From NCBI RefSeq assembly GCF_001735805.1, contig NZ_CP017248.1, forward strand, positions 3,038,001-3,102,000: a DNA stretch of 64,000 nt. The letters are read 5' to 3'. The DNA is from Streptomyces fodineus (GTDB lineage Bacteria > Actinomycetota > Actinomycetes > Streptomycetales > Streptomycetaceae). A program made the translations under genes and the position numbers. Below the pieces are notes generated by a model. The model worked only from the letters and a program-made list of their open reading frames with translations. It made no database searches and was not told where the DNA came from. Below, piece after piece: positions 44,557 to 54,160 of this stretch (its first letter is position 1; each line of letters opens with the position of its first letter).

Positions 44557-45321
44557 ATGCCCCTCACGGCGTACGACCTCACCGAACGCACCGCATTCGT
44601 CACCGGAGCCGCCGGCGGTATCGGCCGGGCCTCCGCCGTTCTGCTCGCCGAGGCGGGCGCGACGGTGCACTGTGCCGACCGGGACGCGGACGGTCTGCGC
44701 GGCACGGCGGAGATGATCGAGAAGCGCGGCGGCACGGCCCGTACCCATGTCCTGGACGTCGCCGACCGGGCGGCGCTGGCCGAGGCAGTGCAGTCCTGTG
44801 AGCGCCTGCACGTGATGGCCGCGATCGCCGGGATCATGCACAGCAGCCCCGTACTCGAGACCCGTGACGAGGATCTCGACCGTGTGCTGAACGTCAACTT
44901 CAAGGGCGTGCTCCACGCCTGCCAGGAGGCGGCCCGGCTGATGCTGGCCCATGACACGCGGGGCAGCATCGTCACCATGGCCTCCGGCGCGGTCGACACC
45001 GGCGGAGCCGGGCTGCTCTGCTACGGCGCCGCGAAAGCGGCCGTGGTCCAGCTGACCAAGACGCTGGCCACCGAGGTCGGCCGGCACGGCATCCGGGTCA
45101 ACGCGGTCGCGCCGGGCTGGATCCGCACCCCGATGACCGACCGCCACGACCGCGAGGCGCAGGCGCACACCGAGGGCATGATGGCCCGGATGGCGCCACT
45201 GGGCCGGGTCGGCGAGCCGGACGATGTCGCGCACGCGGTGCTGTATCTGGCGTCGGACGCGTCGGCGTTCACGACGGGTCAGATACTTCGCCCGAACGGG
45301 GGTGTGGCGATGCCCTGGTGA
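44557..45321 (+). CDS. Short-chain dehydrogenase/reductase
   Basis: The 254-residue classical SDR has TGAAGGIGRA at about residues 14-23, an Asp after the second strand (HCADRDADGL) favouring NAD, AIAGI replacing NAG, and a catalytic Ser-Tyr-Lys in MASGAVDTGGAGLLCYGAAKAA. The C-terminal region LGRVGEPDDVAHAVLYLASDASAFTTGQILRPNGG is standard. Its start at 44557 places it directly after a promoter with an overlapping palindrome, so a regulator should control it. The substrate is unknown; enzymes of this subgroup often act on hydroxy-acyl or steroid-like compounds. Confidence 0.9.
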   Translation: MPLTAYDLTERTAFVTGAAGGIGRASAVLLAEAGATVHCADRDADGLRGTAEMIEKRGGTARTHVLDVADRAALAEAVQSCERLHVMAAIAGIMHSSPVLETRDEDLDRVLNVNFKGVLHACQEAARLMLAHDTRGSIVTMASGAVDTGGAGLLCYGAAKAAVVQLTKTLATEVGRHGIRVNAVAPGWIRTPMTDRHDREAQAHTEGMMARMAPLGRVGEPDDVAHAVLYLASDASAFTTGQILRPNGGVAMPW

Positions 45322-45547
45322 CGTCCCCCGCCCGCCAGGCGGCCACCCAGCGCCCCGTCGGCACGGCCCCGTCCGCCCGCCCCTTGGGCACACAGTGCAC
45401 CGGCAGCAGGCTCAGCCCCCATCCGCCGGCCGCGACGGCGCCTTCCAGGACGCCCGCGCCCTGCCCGAGGGTGATCCGCAGCACAGCCCACCACCACACG
45501 GCGCCGAGCCCCAGCCCGACCGTCCAGCGCACTGTCCGCGCCACCAT
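45269..45547 (-). CDS. Small membrane protein
   Basis: The 92-residue protein starts at an ATG (45547) with AGGAGGT ten bases upstream. It has two hydrophobic segments (VRWTVGLGLGAVWWWAVLRITLG and EGAVAAGGWGLSLLPVHCV) and a basic tail. No family is recognised. The last 17 codons are antisense to the 3' end of the SDR gene, so the genes overlap tail to tail by 53 bases. The ribosome site makes it likely to be real. Confidence 0.6.
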   Translation of the reverse strand: MVARTVRWTVGLGLGAVWWWAVLRITLGQGAGVLEGAVAAGGWGLSLLPVHCVPKGRADGAVPTGRWVAAWRAGDVTRASPHPRSGEVSDPS

Positions 45548-45760
45548 GGCCGCCACCACCTCCTGCGGGACGCTAGACCGCCGCCCGCCCGGCACGGGAG
45601 GCGCACCAAGGGCTCACGGATGCAGCACCCGAAACAGCCCGTCCGGCGCCTGAGGACGAGGCCGAAGGGCCACCAGCGGGGACCCATCCCTCCACCATGA
45701 CCGCACCCCCCAAGTCGGGCAAATGGACGTAAATGTGACAGAACACACATATGCGGCCGA

Positions 45761-45818
45761 TAAAACGAAAACCCCGGCCACGCTCCTCAGGTTGATCCCG
45801 AGAAACCCGGCCGGGGCC
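45761..45818 (-). terminator. Terminator after clgR
   Basis: CCCCGGCC (45772-45779) pairs with GGCCGGGG (45809-45816) around a 29-base loop. On the minus strand the stem is followed by TTTTCGTTTT. It lies 30 bases beyond the clgR stop. The 210 bases further downstream (45548-45760) hold nothing else I can support. Confidence 0.8.
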
Positions 45819-45849
45819 TCACACGTTCGCTAAGCCGCGCACACGTACG

Positions 45850-46224
45850 TCACGCGGCGACCACGTCCACCGCTTCCGCGGGCGCCTTGATGGTCACCCG
45901 TTCCGGCGGCACACCGGTCACCGACACCGAACCCAGCATCGGACGGACCGACGTGGGCACAGGCTCGGTGGCCGCTGCGGACTGGGCCAGTTCGGCGAGC
46001 GCCAGCTCGTCGCTCACTTCTCGCATGAGTTCCGACATCCGTACGTCCAGCGCGTCGCAGATGGCGGCGAGCAGTTCGGAGGAAGCCTCCTTCTGCCCCC
46101 GCTCCACCTCGGAGAGATAGCCGAGTGAGACTCGGGCGGACGAGGAGACTTCGCGCAGAGTACGGCCCTGGCGTTGGCGCTGCCGACGCAGCACGTCACC
46201 CAGCAGGCGACGGAGCAGAATCAT
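45850..46224 (-). CDS. clgR: ClgR, XRE-type activator of Clp/Lon protease genes
   Basis: The 124-residue protein begins [52 protein letters not shown], the HTH of ClgR, which activates clpP and lon operons in actinobacteria. The C-terminal region is disordered and ends in VVAA, a non-polar Ala-Ala end that in known ClgR proteins makes the regulator itself a Clp substrate. I start it at the ATG at 46224; a GTG eleven codons upstream is less likely. It is the last gene before a strong terminator. Confidence 0.92.
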   Translation of the reverse strand: MILLRRLLGDVLRRQRQRQGRTLREVSSSARVSLGYLSEVERGQKEASSELLAAICDALDVRMSELMREVSDELALAELAQSAAATEPVPTSVRPMLGSVSVTGVPPERVTIKAPAEAVDVVAA

Positions 46225-46333
46225 CGGTGGCTCCCTCCTCGGACCGCGTAGCCGCATCCTTCTCGCCCCACCGTACCGCCTCGCGCCGCGGCCGTGCGGG
46301 GAGCGATGTCGTGTTCACTCTGGGCTGCAAACA

Positions 46334-46879
46334 TCAAAACCCCCCGTTCCGTTCCGTATCCTGTGCCCGCTCATTCCCAGTCTGTTCGCCCGCAAGCTGC
46401 CCGAGGAGACTCGCGAGTACGCTCCGTACACTCTCCATACGGATTTCCGCACGGCTGCCGTTCAACCGCAGGGCCTCCACTTTTCCGCCACCGGCAGAAC
46501 CGGAGTAGTCGGTGAGCGGCCCGTCGACGGCCACGAAAACCGTCCCGACGGGCTGGCCGTCCTGTGGTTCGGGCCCCGCGACACCGGTCGTCGCGATGCC
46601 CCAGTCGGCGCCCAGAGCTTTCCGTACTCCGGCTGCCATCTGGCCCGCGACCTGCGGATCCACCGCTCCTCGCTGCCTCAGCAGGGTGGCGTCGACGCCC
46701 AGCAGCTCATGCTTCAGCTCGGTGGCATAGGCGGTCACCGAACCCCGGAACACCTTGGACGCTCCGGGAACCGAAGTGATCTCCGCCGCCACCAGGCCAC
46801 CGGTGAGCGACTCGGCGACGGCGAGGGTCTCGCCCCTCACAGTCAGTAGTCGCACCAGTTCGGTGGCCTGTGAGCTCAC
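46334..46879 (-). CDS. cinA: CinA C-terminal-domain amidohydrolase (PncC-like)
   Basis: The 181-residue protein is the C-terminal CinA domain only, without the MoaB-like N-terminal half of long CinA. TLAVAESLTGGLVAAEITSVPGASKVFRGSVTAYATELKHELLGV and GADWGIATTGVAGPEPQDGQPVGTVFVAV are family signatures. This domain deamidates nicotinamide mononucleotide for NAD salvage. The GTG start overlaps the pgsA stop by four bases and AAGGA lies just before it, so it is coupled to pgsA as in many actinobacteria. Confidence 0.92.
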   Translation of the reverse strand: MSSQATELVRLLTVRGETLAVAESLTGGLVAAEITSVPGASKVFRGSVTAYATELKHELLGVDATLLRQRGAVDPQVAGQMAAGVRKALGADWGIATTGVAGPEPQDGQPVGTVFVAVDGPLTDYSGSAGGGKVEALRLNGSRAEIRMESVRSVLASLLGQLAGEQTGNERAQDTERNGGF

Positions 46880-47634
46880 GCTTCCTTCTCCTCCAACGCT
46901 GCCGCGCGCTCGGCGATTCCCCGTCGGCGCAGCACAATGGCTTGTCTTACGTAGTCGAGGCCGGTGACGACGGTGAGAACGACCGCCACGGCCATCACCC
47001 AGAACCTCAAAGTGGCCAGCCACCCCGTCAGCGCCAGGACGTACATCCCCACCGCCACGCCCTGGGTGAGCGTCTTGAGCTTGCCTCCACGGCTGGCCGG
47101 GATCACGCCGTAGCGAATGACCAGAAAACGCAGCAGCGTGATGCCGAGTTCCCGGCCGAGGATCACGGCCGTCACCCACCACGGAAGATCGCCCAGGGCT
47201 GACAGACAGATGAGCGCCGCCCCCATGATCGCCTTGTCGGCGATGGGGTCGGCGATCTTCCCGAAGTCGGTGACCAGGTTGTACGTACGCGCCAGATGAC
47301 CGTCGAACAGGTCGGTGATCATGGCGATAGCGAAGGCCGCCCAGGCCACCGCGCGCCAGGCCGGGTCATAGCCGCCGTTCGCCAGCATCAGCGCCACGAA
47401 GCCCGGGACCAGGACCAGCCGCAGCATGGTCAGCAGATTGGCCACGTTCCAGACGCTCGCCTGGTTGACGGCCGCGGCCGCGATCTTGCCGCCGCGCGGT
47501 GTCCTGCCGCCGTTCTCGGGGCCGGAAGCAGTACCGGAGACCTCGGACGCCGCGCCGTCGGCAGGGGCGGCGGAACCCCGTGCGCCGTGCGCGCCGGAGG
47601 AGCCACCCGCGGCGGATGCCGGGACTCCGGTCAT
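46876..47634 (-). CDS. pgsA: CDP-diacylglycerol-glycerol-3-phosphate 3-phosphatidyltransferase
   Basis: The 252-residue membrane enzyme makes phosphatidylglycerol phosphate, the first step to PG and cardiolipin. It has the CDP-alcohol phosphotransferase motif DG-x2-AR-x8-G-x3-D-x3-D in [28 protein letters not shown], and several membrane helices. The first 50 residues are an Ala/Gly/Ser-rich cytoplasmic extension not needed for the fold. Its ATG overlaps the rimO stop (ATGA) and its stop overlaps cinA, so the three genes form a tightly coupled operon. Confidence 0.94.
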   Translation of the reverse strand: MTGVPASAAGGSSGAHGARGSAAPADGAASEVSGTASGPENGGRTPRGGKIAAAAVNQASVWNVANLLTMLRLVLVPGFVALMLANGGYDPAWRAVAWAAFAIAMITDLFDGHLARTYNLVTDFGKIADPIADKAIMGAALICLSALGDLPWWVTAVILGRELGITLLRFLVIRYGVIPASRGGKLKTLTQGVAVGMYVLALTGWLATLRFWVMAVAVVLTVVTGLDYVRQAIVLRRRGIAERAAALEEKEA

Positions 47635-49103
47635 CTGCCCGCCTCCTCACTACACGCGAGCGAGCCGGTCAGCGGCTCGGCCACCAGGTCGACACCTTCC
47701 GTACCGACCACCTTCGCCTCGACCATACGTCCGGCACTCAGGCCTTCGCCGCTCGTGAGCAGCACCTGGCCGTCGGTCTCGGGCGCCTGGTGCGCGGCGC
47801 GGCCGTACACGCCCTCTTCCTCGTCGACGGACTCGACCAGGACGTGCACCGTTTCCCCGACGCGCTCCTCGGCGCGCTGCGAGACGAGCTCCTCGGCCAG
47901 GCGGGAGACCCGGGCCAGGCGCTCGGCCACGACGTCCTCGCCGAGCTTGTCGTCGTAGGTCGCCGCCTCGGTGCCCTCCTCGTCGGAGTAGCCGAAGACA
48001 CCGATGGCGTCCAGGCGGGCGCCGTTGAGGAAGCGCTCCAGCTCGGCCAGGTCCGCCTCGCTCTCGCCGGGGAAGCCGACGATGAAGTTGGAGCGCACGC
48101 CTGCCTCGGGTGCCTTGCCGCGGATGGTGTCGAGCAGTTCCAGGAACCGGTCGGTGTCGCCGAAGCGGCGCATGGCGCGCAGCACGTCGGGCGCGGAGTG
48201 CTGGAAGGACAGGTCGAAGTACGGGACGACCTTCGGGGTGGAGGTCAGCACGTCGATCAGGCCCGGACGCATCTCGGCCGGCTGCAGGTAGCTCACGCGC
48301 ACCCGCTCGATGCCGTCGACCTCGGCGAGCTCCGGCAGCAGGGACTCCAGCAGGCGGATGTCGCCCAGGTCCTTGCCGTAGGAGGTGTTGTTCTCGGAGA
48401 CCAGCATGATCTCCTTCACGCCCTGCTCGGCCAGCCAGCGGGTCTCGTTCAGCACGTCACTGGGGCGGCGGGAGATGAAGGAGCCGCGGAAGGACGGGAT
48501 GGCGCAGAAGGAGCAGCGGCGGTCGCAGCCGGAGGCGAGCTTCACCGAGGCGACCGGGGAGCCGTCCAGGCGGCGGCGCAGGGGCGAGCGCGGGCCGGAG
48601 GCGGGCGCCACGCCGTCGGGCAGGTCGGCCGGGCCGTGTCCGGGCAGCGCGATGGACGCGGCCGATTCCTGCCGCTCGGCCGGGCTGATCGGGAGCAGCT
48701 TGCGGCGGTCGCGCGGGGTGTGGGAGGCGTGGATGCCGCCGGACAGGATGGTCTGCAGGCGGTCGGAGATGTCCGCGTAGTCGTCGAACCCGAGCACGCC
48801 GTCGGCCTCGGGCAGCGCCTCGGCCAGCTCCTTGCCGTACCGCTCGGCCATGCAGCCCACCGCCACGACGGCCTGGGTTCTCCCATGATCCTTGAGGTCG
48901 TTGGCCTCGAGGAGGGCGTCGACGGAGTCCTTCTTGGCGGCTTCCACGAAGCCACACGTGTTCACCACGGCGACATCGGCGTCCGCGGCGTCCTCGACGA
49001 GCTGCCAGCCGTCCGCCTCCAAACGGCCTGCGAGCTCCTCCGAGTCCACCTCGTTACGGGCGCAGCCGAGAGTGACGAGTGCGACGGTACGGCGTTCAGG
49101 CAT
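47631..49103 (-). CDS. rimO: Ribosomal protein S12 methylthiotransferase RimO
   Basis: The 490-residue radical-SAM enzyme methylthiolates Asp of ribosomal protein S12. It has an N-terminal MTTase domain with three Cys ligands ([30 protein letters not shown]), the radical-SAM CxxxCxxC in [19 protein letters not shown], and a C-terminal TRAM domain ([23 protein letters not shown]). A region of about 50 residues with Pro/Ala-rich sequence between the first two domains is typical for actinobacteria. I start it at the ATG at 49103; it may begin the rimO-pgsA-cinA unit. Confidence 0.95.
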   Translation of the reverse strand: MPERRTVALVTLGCARNEVDSEELAGRLEADGWQLVEDAADADVAVVNTCGFVEAAKKDSVDALLEANDLKDHGRTQAVVAVGCMAERYGKELAEALPEADGVLGFDDYADISDRLQTILSGGIHASHTPRDRRKLLPISPAERQESAASIALPGHGPADLPDGVAPASGPRSPLRRRLDGSPVASVKLASGCDRRCSFCAIPSFRGSFISRRPSDVLNETRWLAEQGVKEIMLVSENNTSYGKDLGDIRLLESLLPELAEVDGIERVRVSYLQPAEMRPGLIDVLTSTPKVVPYFDLSFQHSAPDVLRAMRRFGDTDRFLELLDTIRGKAPEAGVRSNFIVGFPGESEADLAELERFLNGARLDAIGVFGYSDEEGTEAATYDDKLGEDVVAERLARVSRLAEELVSQRAEERVGETVHVLVESVDEEEGVYGRAAHQAPETDGQVLLTSGEGLSAGRMVEAKVVGTEGVDLVAEPLTGSLACSEEAGR

Positions 49104-49196
49104 GGGCTCAAGACTACTTCGTCTCACTGACAGCCCACGTCGACGGGGTTGGCCGATCTTGGCCGACCCCGTCACACACGCTCACCCGGAGGCGCC

Positions 49197-50039
49197 TCAG
49201 CCCGCCACCGGGTCGCCCTTCGTGTAGGTGAGGCGCTCCACCTGACCCGGCTGGAAGTTGTCGTCGATCTTCTTGCCGTTGACGTACAGCTCGATCGCGC
49301 CGGCGTCGCCGAGGATCAAGTTGATCTTGGAGCTGTCCTGGAAGGTCTTGGACTCGCCCTTCTTCAGCAGCCCGTCGAAGAGCATCCGGCCGTTGTGGTC
49401 CTTGGCCGAGATCCAGCTGCGTCCGTTCGGCGCGCTGACCTGGACGGTCACCTTGTCCTGGGGCGCGGCCGCGATGGCGCTGTCGGAGGGCGCGGTGCTC
49501 GGCGGGGCGGGCTTGTTCTTCGTGGGTGTGGGCGAGACGGGCTTGCTGGTGGCGGGTGTGGCGCCCTCGGCGACATGCGCCTTGGCGTCGCTACCGTCGC
49601 CGCCGCCCTTGACCGCGGTGAACCCGACGAAGCCGATCACGACGACGATGGCGGCGACCATCGCCGCGGTCCAGTTGGGCCCGCGCCGCTCCGGACGGAT
49701 CCGCTCGGCCTCGAACAGAGGTGCGGCCGGGGTGGGCGCGGGACGGCCGCCGTGCTCGTCGTCGTACTGCTCGATCAGCGGCCCGGGATCGAGGTGTACG
49801 GCCCTGGCCAGCGTGCGGATGTGCCCGCGCGCGTACACGTCACCGCCGCAGGGGCCGAAGTCGTCCGCCTCGATGGCGTGGATGATGGCGATACGGACAC
49901 GAGTGGCGGCGCTGACGTCGTCCACGGTGAGCCCGGCCGCGATCCGCGCCTGCTGCAGGGCGCGGCCCACGGAGGCACGGGCTTCCTGGGACTCGTCTTG
50001 GAACGGACGCTCGTCTTCGGGGGAGTTGCCGATGGACAC
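49197..50039 (-). CDS. RodZ-like helix-turn-helix membrane protein (HTH_25/DUF4115)
   Basis: The 280-residue protein has an N-terminal HTH_25 domain (SVGRALQQARIAAGLTVDDVSAATRVRIAIIHAIEADDFGPCGGDVYARGHIRTLARAV). One membrane helix (WTAAMVAAIVVVIGFVGFTAV), a Thr/Pro/Lys linker and a C-terminal beta domain of the DUF4115 type (VTVQVSAPNGRSWISAKDHNGRMLFDGLLKKGE) follow. RodZ proteins link the cell-shape machinery to the membrane; the actinobacterial form is less well studied. It lies between ftsK and rimO in the same orientation. Confidence 0.9.
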   Translation of the reverse strand: MSIGNSPEDERPFQDESQEARASVGRALQQARIAAGLTVDDVSAATRVRIAIIHAIEADDFGPCGGDVYARGHIRTLARAVHLDPGPLIEQYDDEHGGRPAPTPAAPLFEAERIRPERRGPNWTAAMVAAIVVVIGFVGFTAVKGGGDGSDAKAHVAEGATPATSKPVSPTPTKNKPAPPSTAPSDSAIAAAPQDKVTVQVSAPNGRSWISAKDHNGRMLFDGLLKKGESKTFQDSSKINLILGDAGAIELYVNGKKIDDNFQPGQVERLTYTKGDPVAG

Positions 50040-50277
50040 GGGGGGCGCCTTTCGAGCGTGTAGCCACCTGTGCTGGAAGCTCAGTCTAGGGGGGGTACGA
50101 AAGGGTGGGGCAACCGGGCGGTCGAACTTTGTACGCCAACGGAATGGCCCGACAATCCGGTGGCTGGACAGGCGGCTACCCCATACTGGGACGCTTAACT
50201 GTCCTCTCGCTCAACTTGACGTGCGACAAAGGGAAACGGTTGCTCGCCGATCGCTAACGGGTGGGTCACGGCGACCG

Positions 50278-50310
50278 GCCGTCCGGCGTAACCCGAGCTG
50301 ACCGGACGGC
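50278..50310 (-). terminator. Terminator hairpin after ftsK
   Basis: GCCGTCCGG (50278-50286) pairs perfectly with CCGGACGGC (50302-50310), starting nine bases beyond the ftsK stop on the minus strand. The rest of the 280-base gap to the RodZ-like gene is relatively A/T-rich and probably holds that gene's promoter. Confidence 0.65.
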
Positions 50311-50318
50311 TCTTCGTA

Positions 50319-53056
50319 CTATCCCTCAGATTCACCGCGAATCAGTGCGAGCACGCCGTCCAGCTCGTCCGGTTTCACCAGAACGTCCCGCGCCTTGGAT
50401 CCCTCGCTCGGACCCACGATGTTGCGCGACTCCATGAGGTCCATGAGCCGCCCGGCCTTGGCGAAGCCGACGCGCAGCTTGCGCTGGAGCATCGAGGTCG
50501 ACCCGAACTGGGTGGAGACGACCAGCTCGGCCGCCTGGCACAGCAGGTCGAGGTCGTCGCCGATGTCCTCGTCGATCTCCTTCTTCTGCTTGGTGCCCAC
50601 CGTGACGTCGTCCCGGAAGACCGGTGCCATCTGGTCCTTGCAGTGCTGGACCACGGCCGCCACCTCGGCCTCGGTGACGAACGCGCCCTGCATACGGGTC
50701 GGCTTGTTCGCGCCCATCGGCAGGAACAGGCCGTCGCCCTTGCCGATCAGCTTCTCGGCGCCGGGCTGGTCGAGGATGACCCGGGAGTCGGCGAGCGAGG
50801 AGGTGGCGAAGGCCAGCCGGGAGGGCACGTTGGCCTTGATCAGGCCGGTGACCACGTCGACCGACGGGCGCTGGGTGGCGAGCACCAGGTGGATGCCGGC
50901 CGCACGGGCGAGCTGGGTGATGCGGACGATCGAGTCCTCCACATCGCGCGGGGCGACCATCATCAGGTCGGCCAGCTCGTCCACGATCACCAGCAGGTAC
51001 GGGTACGGCTGCAGCTCGCGCTCGCTGCCCTCGGGCGGCTTGACCTTGCCCTCACGGACGGCCTGGTTGAAGTCGTCGATGTGCCGGTAGCCGTAGGCGG
51101 CGAGGTCGTCGTAGCGCAGGTCCATCTCGCGTACGACCCACTGGAGCGCCTCGGCTGCCCGCTTGGGGTTGGTGATGATCGGCGTGATCAGGTGCGGGAT
51201 GCCCTCGTAGGCGGTCAGCTCGACGCGCTTGGGGTCGACCAGGATCAACCGGACGTCCTCGGGGTCGCCCGCATCATGACCGAGGTGATCAGGCAGTTGA
51301 TGCAGGACGACTTGCCGGAGCCGGTCGCGCCGGCGACCAGCATGTGCGGCATCTTCGCCAGCGAGTGCATGACGTACCCGCCCTCGACGTCCTTGCCGAA
51401 GGCGACCAGCATCGGGTCGTCGTCCTCGGCGGACTCCGCGAGGCGCAGCACGTCGCCGAGGTTGACCATCTCCCGGTCGGTGTTCGGGATCTCGATGCCG
51501 ACCGCGGACTTGCCGGGGATGGGGCTGATGATCCGCACGTCCGGGCTGGCGACGGCGTACGCGATGTTCTTGGTCAGCGCGGTGATCCGCTCGACCTTCA
51601 CGGCGGGGCCGAGCTCGACCTCGTAGCGGGTGACCGTCGGGCCGCGGGTGAAGCCGGTGACGGCCGCGTCCACCTTGAACTCGGTGAAGACCTGGGTGAG
51701 CGAGGCGACGACCGCGTCATTGGCCTCGCTGCGCGCCTTGCCGGGGCCGCCGCGGGTGAGGAGGTCCAGCGACGGCAGCGAGTAGGTGACGTCCCCGGAG
51801 AGCTGGAGCTGCTCCGCGCGCGGCGGCAGGTCGCGGGGCTCCTCGGGGGCCTTCTTGGTCAGGTCGGGGACGACCCCGGCCGTGAGCTTCTCCTGCTTGG
51901 GGCGCGCGGCCGGGACGGGCGACGGCGCGGGAGCCGGCGCGGGCGCGGGGGTGGGTACCGGAGTCGTCTCCTCGCGGTCACCGATGCTGACGCCCTGAGT
52001 GAGGTCGGCGACCAGCGGGGAGGGCGGCATGCCGTGCAGCACCGCGCCGTCGAGCGCGGCCGCGGCGGCCGCGGCGACGTCCACCGCGTCCATCCGGCGC
52101 TGCGGATCCGGCTGGGGCACCGCGGAACGCCTGGGGCGGCCACGGCGCTGCGAGAGGGCCTCCTCCTCCGCGCTGTCCGGGTCGTACGCCCGGGGGGCGG
52201 ACGAGCGCTTACGGGGGCGCGCGGGCAGCGCCTCGCGCCACTGGTCGTCGTAGCGCTCGTCGTCCTCGGTGTACTCCTCCGCCTCGTGGTCGTGCAGCAC
52301 GCCCAGGCGTACGCCGAGCGCACGCAGCCGCTGCGGGATGGCGTTGACCGGGGTGGCGGTCACCACCAGCAGCCCGAAGATCGTCAGCAGTGCCAGCAGC
52401 GGTACCGCGAGCACCTTGGTCATGGCGTACGTCAGCGGGGTGGCCGCCGCCCAGCCGATGAGGCCGCCGGCGTCCCTTATGGCCTGCATCCCGCCGCTGC
52501 GGGCGGGCGAGCCGCACGCGATGTGCACCTGCCCGAGCACGCCGATCACGAGCGCGGACAGGCCGATCACGATCCGCCCATTGGCCTCCGGCTGCTCCGG
52601 GTGCCGGATGAACCGTACGGCGATCACCGCGAGCAGTATCGGCACCAGCAGGTCGAGCCGGCCGAAGGCGCCGGTGACGAGGATCTCGACGAGGTCGCCG
52701 ACGGGGCCCTTCAGGTCGGCCCAGGTGCCGGCGGCGACGATCAGCGCGATGCCGAACAGCAGCAGCGCGATGCCGTCCTTGCGATGGGCCGGGTCCAGGT
52801 TCTTCGCGCCCCGCCCTATGCCACGGAAGACGGCGCCGACGGCGTGCGCGAGGCCCAGCCAGAGGGCGCGCACGAGCCGGTACACGCCCCCGGTGGGGCT
52901 GGGTGCCGGCTTCGGCGCGGCCTTCTTGGCCGGGGTCTTCTTGGCGGGTGCCTTCTTGGCCGCCGCCTTCTTCGCTGCGGCCTTCTTCGCCGGAGCCTTC
53001 GCGGGAGCGGCCTTCTTCGCGGGCTGCTTCTTGGCTGCGGAGGGACGTGAGGCCAT
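50319..53056 (-). pseudogene. ftsK: FtsK/SpoIIIE DNA translocase, interrupted by one frameshift
   Basis: The gene encodes the septal DNA pump. An Ala/Lys/Pro-rich N-terminus with repeated AKK, four membrane helices (about residues 60-210) and a disordered linker are followed by the motor with FSSFAV-type elements and Walker [12 protein letters not shown]. The frame then breaks: SVMMRATP runs into RTSG and a stop, while [15 protein letters not shown] continues in another frame. Adding one base at the run 51261-51264 restores about 912 residues. The last 70 residues are the KOPS-reading winged helix. ftsK is dispensable in Streptomyces, so a true mutation is possible, though sequencing error is more likely. 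Confidence 0.9.
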
Positions 53057-53180
53057 AGGTGTGAGGTTACCGGGGGAGACGACAGCGGACACGTGTGCCC
53101 ACAGCTTCACCCGTTCGTGTCGCCCTTGCGGGAGAGCGGAACTGACGCGCGCTCATGGGCAACCGCCGTCTCGGGTTACG

Positions 53181-53861
53181 TCAGTTCTGCGCCGGCACCG
53201 ACGAGCCGCCGGGGCCGGCACCCGGCTCCAGGGCGTCGAGCGCGCGCCGCAACCCGGTGAGTTTGCGCTCCAGATGGGCCGCCGTGGCCACCGCTGCCGC
53301 GTCCGCCGAGTCGTCGTCCAGCTGCTTGGACAGCGCCTCGGCCTGCTCCTCGACGGCCGCGAGCCGCGCGGACAGCTCGGCGAGCAGCCCGGCCGACTCC
53401 TTGCCGCCGACCGCGCCCTTGCCACCGCCCTCCAACTGCAGCCGCAGCAGCGCCGCCTGCTCCCGCAGCTGGCAGTTCTTCATGTACAGCTCGACGAACA
53501 CCGAGACCTTCGCGCGCAGCACCCACGGGTCGAAGGGCTTGGAGATGTAGTCGACCGCGCCCGCCGCATAGCCCCGGAAGGTGTGATGCGGGCCATGGTT
53601 GATCGCCGTGAGGAAGATGATCGGGATGTCCCTGGTCCGCTCGCGCCGCTTGATGTGCGCCGCGGTCTCGAAACCGTCCATGCCCGGCATCTGGACGTCC
53701 AGCAGAATGACCGCGAAATCGTCCGTGAGCAGTGCCTTGAGCGCTTCCTCCCCGGACGATGCCCGCACCAGCGTCTGATCGAGCGCAGAGAGGATCGCCT
53801 CCAGCGCCAGCAGATTCTCCGGCCGGTCATCGACCAGGAGGATCTTGGCCTTCTGCACCAT
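53181..53861 (-). CDS. osaB: Response regulator OsaB (receiver plus coiled coil)
   Basis: The 226-residue protein has an N-terminal receiver domain (KILLVDDRPENLLALEAIL; phospho-Asp in VILLDVQMPGMDGFET; Lys in YISKPFDPWVL). Instead of a DNA-binding domain it has a C-terminal coiled coil (about 130-215, ELSARLAAVEEQAEALSKQL). This is the architecture of OsaB, needed for osmoadaptation and aerial growth in S. coelicolor, encoded beside the hybrid kinase OsaA. The start at 53861 has GGAGGG upstream. The 299-base gap to osaA holds a small hairpin (54021-54036) but no gene. Confidence 0.92.
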   Translation of the reverse strand: MVQKAKILLVDDRPENLLALEAILSALDQTLVRASSGEEALKALLTDDFAVILLDVQMPGMDGFETAAHIKRRERTRDIPIIFLTAINHGPHHTFRGYAAGAVDYISKPFDPWVLRAKVSVFVELYMKNCQLREQAALLRLQLEGGGKGAVGGKESAGLLAELSARLAAVEEQAEALSKQLDDDSADAAAVATAAHLERKLTGLRRALDALEPGAGPGGSSVPAQN

Positions 53862-54160
53862 GGCCCGCCCTCCTCGCCCCGGCGGTACACCGGGCGCCGC
53901 CCCAGGGGACGACTCCCTTTCGCCGCCCGTCCTTGTGCCGGTCATCGTAGCCGCACCCCGCCTGTCGCCACACCCTGTCACCGCGATGTCACTGTGCACA
54001 TAGCGGAAACGCGGCGGGGGCCGGGATGGTTCCCGGAATCGCGCATTCCCATACGTGCGCAGCCACCTTAAGCCGCACGTTCGCCGTCATCTCAAGTGGG
54101 CAACTCCAGACCCACGCCAAGGGTTCCCCGGCCGTTCACATCCGAGGGCACGCAATCCGG

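Noticed and set aside
47499..49130. A 543-codon plus-strand frame opposite pgsA and rimO
   Set aside because: Antisense shadow; rimO and pgsA are certain on the other strand.
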